NCBI GenBank assembly: GCA_041477815.1
Contig: JBGOUV010000304.1
Coordinates: forward strand, 1-8,455
Source of the DNA: JBGOUV01 sp041477815
Lineage (GTDB): Bacteria > Acidobacteriota > Terriglobia > Bryobacterales > JACQDG01
Direction of reading: 5' to 3'
DNA length: 8,455 nt
Shown here: piece by piece, positions 6,029-8,455 of the stretch
Layout: every line of letters starts with the position of its first letter
Numbering within the stretch: position 1 is the stretch's first letter
The notes under the pieces: generated by a model
The model's database searches: none
What the model was told of the DNA's origin: nothing
The model's input: only the letters and a program-made list of their open reading frames with translations
Translations under genes and position numbers: made by a program

Positions 6029-6184
6029 GAGAAGGTTGTGGATGTCCAAGAGTCGCTGGAAGACTTGCACCGGGTTGCCCGAGCCATCCACAGGGTTTTA
6101 GTTGCCGTAACTGATTGAATCGCAGTAGGATAGCCTGTTTTCCACAACTTCACAGGCACTACTTCGACTAAGATCTCTTTCTAG

Positions 6185-6190
6185 TATAAT
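6185..6190 (+). promoter_or_regulatory. Candidate dnaN promoter -10 (TATAAT)
   Basis: A perfect TATAAT lies at 6185-6190, 30 bp before the dnaN ATG, in the AT-richer part of the origin spacer. The -35 region would fall at about 6162-6168 (CTTCGAC), a weak match that coincides with the candidate DnaA-trio element, so initiation of replication and dnaN transcription would compete for the same DNA. Transcription would start near 6197 and read dnaN and gyrB. Confidence 0.5.
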
Positions 6191-6220
6191 GAGAAGTATA
6201 GAAGCTAATCGTGAGGCCCC

Positions 6221-7333
6221 ATGGAATTCACCGTTAACAAAACCGAGTTGGTGAAAGAGCTTAACCTGAGCCAGGGTGTGGTTGAGAAGAAGACCACGAT
6301 TCCGGTCCTGTCCAACGTGTTGATAGAAGCACGGGATGGGGAGATTGTCCTGACGACGACGGACCTGGAACTTGGGGTGCGCTGCGGGTGTGCGGCGACG
6401 ATCAAGAAACCGGGGGCTAGTACGCTCCCCTCGCGGAAGCTGTTGGATTATGTCCGCCTGCTGCCGGATGCGGATCTCAACGTCAAGATTGGGGAAACGC
6501 ATGCGGCTAGCATCACTTGCGGCCGCTCGCGGACACGTATATCGGGCATGTCGCGAGAGAACTTTCCGGAGCTGCCCAAGATGCCGGCGCCGCTGGCGCA
6601 GATCCCGGCAGCGCTTCTGGCGAGTCTTATCGGGAAGACGGCATTTGCCATCTCTAATGAGGGGTCGCGTTATACCTTGAACGGTGCGCTTCTCCTGCTC
6701 AAACCGGACTCCATTACCATGGTTTCCACCGACGGTCACCGGTTAGCATACGTAGAGGCGGTGCACGCCTTTGAGGGAATTAGCGGGCAGTTGCGGGCAC
6801 TAGTACCGAAGAAGGCCATGGTAGAGATCCATCGCCTGGCTACCGAGGGTGGCGACAGCATGGCGGTGGCCCTCTCCAGCGATGAGAATCATTTATTTTT
6901 CCAGTTCGGCAAACGGTTGCTCATAACCCGCAAGCTAACGGGTCAGTTCCCGGATTACGAGCGGGTGCTGCCGCGCGATAACGATCGGACCGTGGTGGCT
7001 AACCGGCTGGAGCTGGAGGCGGCGATTCAGCGCGTGTCGCAGTTTGCCGACGAGCGCTCCCACGCCATTCGGGTGGCGGTGAGCCCCGGCGAGCTAAAGC
7101 TGGCTTCTTCCGGGTCGGACGCCGGTGAGAGCGAGGAGTCGCTGCCGGTGGAGGGCAATGTCGGCGAGATGCAGATCGGCTTCAATGCCCAGTACCTGCT
7201 GGACTTCGTACGGGCCGTCAGCAGCGACACAGTCCAATTAGACCTGAAAGACGAGCAGAGCGCCGGCCAATTGCGTCCGACCGGAGAAGCCGATCATCAG
7301 TACCGATATGTAATCATGCCCATGAGGATTTGA
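6221..7333 (+). CDS. dnaN: DNA polymerase III beta subunit (sliding clamp)
   Basis: At 370 residues this is a full-length clamp. The ring-shaped dimer encircles DNA and tethers polymerase III and other partners at the replication fork. The N-terminal domain begins MEFTVNKTELVKELNLSQGVV and has the family segment TTIPVLSNVLIEA; the second domain contains SNEGSRYTLNGALL and STDGHRLAYVE; the C-terminus ends YVIMPMRI, close to the usual VMPMRL/I that forms part of the partner-binding pocket. The start ATG has GAGG at 6213-6216, only 4 nt upstream, and is the first codon of clamp homology. The TGA shares its last base with the gyrB ATG (TGATG at 7331-7335), so the two genes are probably co-transcribed and coupled. 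Nothing is unusual in the protein itself. Confidence 0.98.
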   Translation: MEFTVNKTELVKELNLSQGVVEKKTTIPVLSNVLIEARDGEIVLTTTDLELGVRCGCAATIKKPGASTLPSRKLLDYVRLLPDADLNVKIGETHAASITCGRSRTRISGMSRENFPELPKMPAPLAQIPAALLASLIGKTAFAISNEGSRYTLNGALLLLKPDSITMVSTDGHRLAYVEAVHAFEGISGQLRALVPKKAMVEIHRLATEGGDSMAVALSSDENHLFFQFGKRLLITRKLTGQFPDYERVLPRDNDRTVVANRLELEAAIQRVSQFADERSHAIRVAVSPGELKLASSGSDAGESEESLPVEGNVGEMQIGFNAQYLLDFVRAVSSDTVQLDLKDEQSAGQLRPTGEADHQYRYVIMPMRI

Positions 7334-8455
7334 TGCCGGAAAAAGAGACCAACGAAGCTGCATACGACGCTGCGAGTATTAAGGTGCTGGAGGGCCTGGA
7401 GGCCGTCCGGCTCCGCCCGGCTATGTATATCGGCTCTACAGGAGAGATGGGGTTGCATCATCTGGTCTACGAGGTGGTGGACAACTCGGTGGACGAGGCC
7501 CTGGCCGGGCACTGCACGCAGGTCGACGTCACCATCCATATCGATAACTCGGTCACGGTGATCGACAACGGGCGCGGTATTCCGGTGGACCTGCACAAAG
7601 AAGAAGGCATCTCCGCGGCGGAAGTGGTGATGACCAAGCTGCATGCCGGCGGCAAGTTCGACTCCAGCAGCTACAAGGTTTCGGGCGGGCTGCACGGCGT
7701 AGGCGTAAGCTGCGTAAATGCCCTGTCGGAGGCGCTGGAACTGGAGATCTGGCGGGGCGGCTACACTTGGGAGCAGGAGTACCACCAGGGAGCCCCGGCG
7801 TACCCGTTGCGGCGGGCCGGCAAATGCGGCAACAAGACCGGCACCAAGGTAACCTTCCGGCCCGATACTACGATCTTCACCGTAACTACCTTCAACTATG
7901 ACACCCTGGCCCAGCGGCTGCGGGAGTTGGCGTTTCTGAACAAGGGCCTGAAGATCAACCTCACCGACGAGCGCAGCGAGAGGCCCCAGCAGGTGTTCCA
8001 GTTCAACGGCGGCATCGCCGAGTTCATCAAGCACCTCAACCGCGGCAAGTCGGTGCTGCACGAAAAGCCCATCTACTTCGAGGGAGAGAAGGAACTGCCT
8101 ACCGGCGGGGTCCTGGTGATGGAGGTGGCGCTGCAGTACAACGACGGCTACACCGAGAACGTCTTCAGCTTCGCTAACAACATCAACACGGTGGATGGGG
8201 GTACGCATCTCAGCGGCTTCCGCAGCGCGCTGACGCGCACCATCAACTACCACGGCCAGCAGGCCGGGTTGTTCAAGGACGTGAAGGAGAATCTCTCCGG
8301 CGATGACGTGCGGGAGGGTCTCACGGCGGTGGTCAGCGTCAAGCTCCCGCAGCCTCAGTTCGAGGGCCAGACCAAGGGCAAGCTGAACAGCGACATCCAG
8401 GGTTATGTGGTTCAGCATGTCAACGAGAAGCTGAGCGAGTATTTCGACAAGAACC
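7333..8455 (+). CDS. gyrB: DNA gyrase subunit B, 3'-partial
   Basis: The frame runs off the window after 374 residues; full GyrB proteins usually have 630-850. GyrB is the ATPase half of gyrase, which introduces negative supercoils ahead of and behind the fork. The GHKL ATPase domain is clear: YEVVDNSVDEALAG with catalytic Glu47 and Mg-binding Asn51, VIDNGRGIP with Asp78, and the ATP lid GGLHGVGVS (118-126). The transducer domain is seen through FANNINTVDGGTHLSGFR and ends in the QTKGKLNS loop whose Lys348 should contact ATP. The toprim and C-terminal domains lie outside. The ATG at 7333 overlaps the dnaN stop; GAGG at 7324-7327 inside dnaN serves as its ribosome site. The GyrB/ParE choice favours GyrB from position next to dnaN and the N-terminal sequence. 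recF, often found between these genes, is absent. Confidence 0.96.
   Translation, partial: MPEKETNEAAYDAASIKVLEGLEAVRLRPAMYIGSTGEMGLHHLVYEVVDNSVDEALAGHCTQVDVTIHIDNSVTVIDNGRGIPVDLHKEEGISAAEVVMTKLHAGGKFDSSSYKVSGGLHGVGVSCVNALSEALELEIWRGGYTWEQEYHQGAPAYPLRRAGKCGNKTGTKVTFRPDTTIFTVTTFNYDTLAQRLRELAFLNKGLKINLTDERSERPQQVFQFNGGIAEFIKHLNRGKSVLHEKPIYFEGEKELPTGGVLVMEVALQYNDGYTENVFSFANNINTVDGGTHLSGFRSALTRTINYHGQQAGLFKDVKENLSGDDVREGLTAVVSVKLPQPQFEGQTKGKLNSDIQGYVVQHVNEKLSEYFDKN

Larger units (their letters stand above)
5991..6220. other. dnaA-dnaN spacer, candidate oriC
   Basis: This 230-bp gap has no gene and lies where oriC is found in many bacteria. DnaA-box-like sites: TGTGGATGT at 6037-6045 (minus-strand box ACATCCACA), CCATCCACA at 6084-6092 (+), and TTTTCCACA at 6138-6146 (+), which fully matches TTWTNCACA. 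The last is followed by a short gap, then CTACTTCGACTA at 6159-6170, which resembles a run of DnaA-trio repeats (TAG on the other strand), then AT-richer DNA (about 6171-6210). A T6 run at 6002-6007 and a 9-bp repeat TAACTGATT (6108-6116; also 5971-5979) complete the visible structure. Together these suggest the unwinding element lies next to the dnaN start. Location of the true origin was not tested. Confidence 0.7.

Noticed and set aside
7297..8418. A 373-codon open frame on the - strand
   Set aside because: It lies wholly over gyrB, whose + strand reading is unmistakable; the antisense product has no family resemblance.

Overview
This window carries a bacterial chromosomal replication-origin locus: dnaA, dnaN and the start of gyrB lie in a row on the + strand, with clusters of DnaA-box-like 9-mers before and after dnaA. 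The host is a high-GC bacterium. The BshB1-type bacillithiol deacetylase, the remnant of a large membrane-anchored Ser/Thr kinase of the Pkn type, and the DnaA and DnaN sequences together suggest Acidobacteriota (Solibacter/Bryobacter-like). That placement is from remembered family resemblance and was not checked by a search.

Layout: (1) Positions 2-1637, + strand: a tight operon of a PfkB-type sugar kinase (5' end cut by the window), an 81-residue glutaredoxin-like protein and BshB1, joined by two ATGA stop/start overlaps. (2) Positions 1671-3599, - strand: a membrane-anchored SurA/PpiD-type peptidyl-prolyl isomerase gene, converging on bshB1 and broken by one in-frame TAG at codon 99. (3) About 3710-4270, - strand: a decayed Ser/Thr kinase that keeps the N-lobe and the post-kinase membrane segment but has lost the catalytic lobe and carries a frameshift. 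(4) Positions 4432-4670: the dnaA control region, with a 50-bp compound inverted repeat, two -10 elements, a TTCG-loop hairpin that covers a strong Shine-Dalgarno sequence, and a 33-codon leader ORF whose stop overlaps the dnaA start. (5) dnaA at 4671-5990. (6) Positions 5991-6220: the dnaA-dnaN spacer, the most likely site of origin unwinding. (7) dnaN at 6221-7333, with gyrB starting on its stop codon (TGATG) and no recF between them.

Base composition by eye changes across dnaA: the + strand is C-rich at codon third positions and in the spacers to the left, and G-richer to the right. This is what a bidirectional origin near dnaA would give. The replication genes supply the initiator (DnaA), the sliding clamp (DnaN) and the topoisomerase subunit (GyrB). 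The left-hand operon is thiol/sugar metabolism and functionally unrelated.

The least ordinary material is in the non-coding DNA around dnaA: the compound dyad, a recurring pairing of a DnaA-box-like 9-mer with TAACTGR just downstream, the leader ORF with a sequestered ribosome site, and a candidate DnaA-trio element before dnaN. No tRNA, rRNA, insertion sequence or CRISPR array was seen.
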